From the NCBI RefSeq assembly GCF_027286305.1, contig NZ_CP114599.1, positions 806,001-870,000 on the forward strand: 64,000 bases of DNA, given 5' to 3'. The notes under the pieces were generated by a model. It had not been told where the DNA came from and did not search any database. It saw only the letters and a list, made by a program, of their open reading frames with translations. The position numbers and the translations under genes were made by a program. This document shows positions 63,875-64,000 of the stretch, piece by piece (the stretch's first letter is position 1; every line of letters begins with the position of its first letter). The DNA comes from Phenylobacterium sp. NIBR 498073 (GTDB taxonomy: Bacteria; Pseudomonadota; Alphaproteobacteria; Caulobacterales; Caulobacteraceae).

Positions 63875-64000
63875 ATGCGGCCGGTCAGCGACACCAAGTG
63901 GATCCAATGCCAGACGCCGGCCGGCGACCTGCTGGTCTTCGCCGGCCGGCCCGAGCTTCGCGACCGCCACAAGTCGGTGGTGGTGCTGATCCACGACGTG
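63875..64000 (+). CDS. Start of a probable alpha/beta-hydrolase (runs off the window)
   Basis: The 42 codons from the ATG at 63875 read MRPVSDTKWIQCQTPAGDLL, then an arginine-rich stretch and SVVVLIHDV. A beta-strand ending in IHDV at this distance resembles the oxyanion-hole strand of alpha/beta-hydrolases or dienelactone hydrolases. Too little is present for a firm call. It begins 21 bp after eipA and may be co-transcribed. Confidence 0.45.
   Translation, partial: MRPVSDTKWIQCQTPAGDLLVFAGRPELRDRHKSVVVLIHDV

Overview
The window is high-GC DNA from an alphaproteobacterium, most likely of the Caulobacteraceae (Caulobacter/Phenylobacterium type). That placement is inference. It rests on the codon use, a perfect CtrA box (TTAA-N7-TTAA) upstream of an EipA/DUF1134 gene, an alphaproteobacterial LexA box (GTTC-N7-GTTC), and chromosomal families common in that group (DUF6491, entericidin, DUF599, DUF983, DUF2784).

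Layout. 0-9.7 kb: housekeeping and catabolism. It holds the start of S-formylglutathione hydrolase, two GNAT acetyltransferases, a beta/gamma-crystallin protein with a META lipoprotein, a DUF202 membrane protein, and a LysR regulator divergent from the leucine-degradation genes liuA-liuB-liuD. An APH(3')-like kinase follows. 9.6-11.9 kb: a divergent pair around a LexA box, coding for a four-helix membrane protein and a 451-residue protein laid out like a toxin or bacteriocin. 12-21 kb: a PhnD-like binding protein, class III alcohol dehydrogenase, a palindromic dispersed repeat, a four-gene operon (amine oxidase, two exported RidA proteins, PLP aldolase), a GNAT, L-serine dehydratase and a DUF6491 protein. 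21.2-26.4 kb: an exported CHAT protease and an exported trypsin-like protease, divergently transcribed from one shared CATG.

26.64-57.06 kb is a genomic island of about 30 kb. Its right end is the 3' end of tRNA-Ser(GGA), and 17 bp of that tRNA end recur as a direct repeat at the left end. From left to right it carries two poorly known genes and a small resolvase; a complete type I restriction-modification system (hsdM, hsdS, hsdR); a sulfide/persulfide and redox module (methyltransferase, TauE/SafE, persulfide-dioxygenase-like MBL protein, two peroxiredoxins, TrxC, two ArsR regulators, RND pump and adaptor, rhodanese, SQR-like flavoprotein, DUF2892, TolC); an IS3 remnant; a ParB-DNA methylase/DUF5681 cassette; a nuclease-like protein facing a C-protein-like regulator; and a DUF3489-DUF2924-large serine recombinase cassette. 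Just past the recombinase lie four CAGGNCCTG palindromes spaced exactly 22 bp apart.

57.1-64 kb returns to core genes: msrA, a YjbR-like gene beside an internally deleted copy of itself, DUF599, DUF983, a small acidic protein, an entericidin-like lipoprotein, DUF2784, lepA, a left-handed beta-helix protein, the CtrA-box-preceded eipA homologue, and the start of a probable hydrolase. The strongest leads for undescribed biology are the SOS-box divergent pair, the CHAT/protease pair with overlapping start codons, and the 22-bp repeat array beside the island recombinase.
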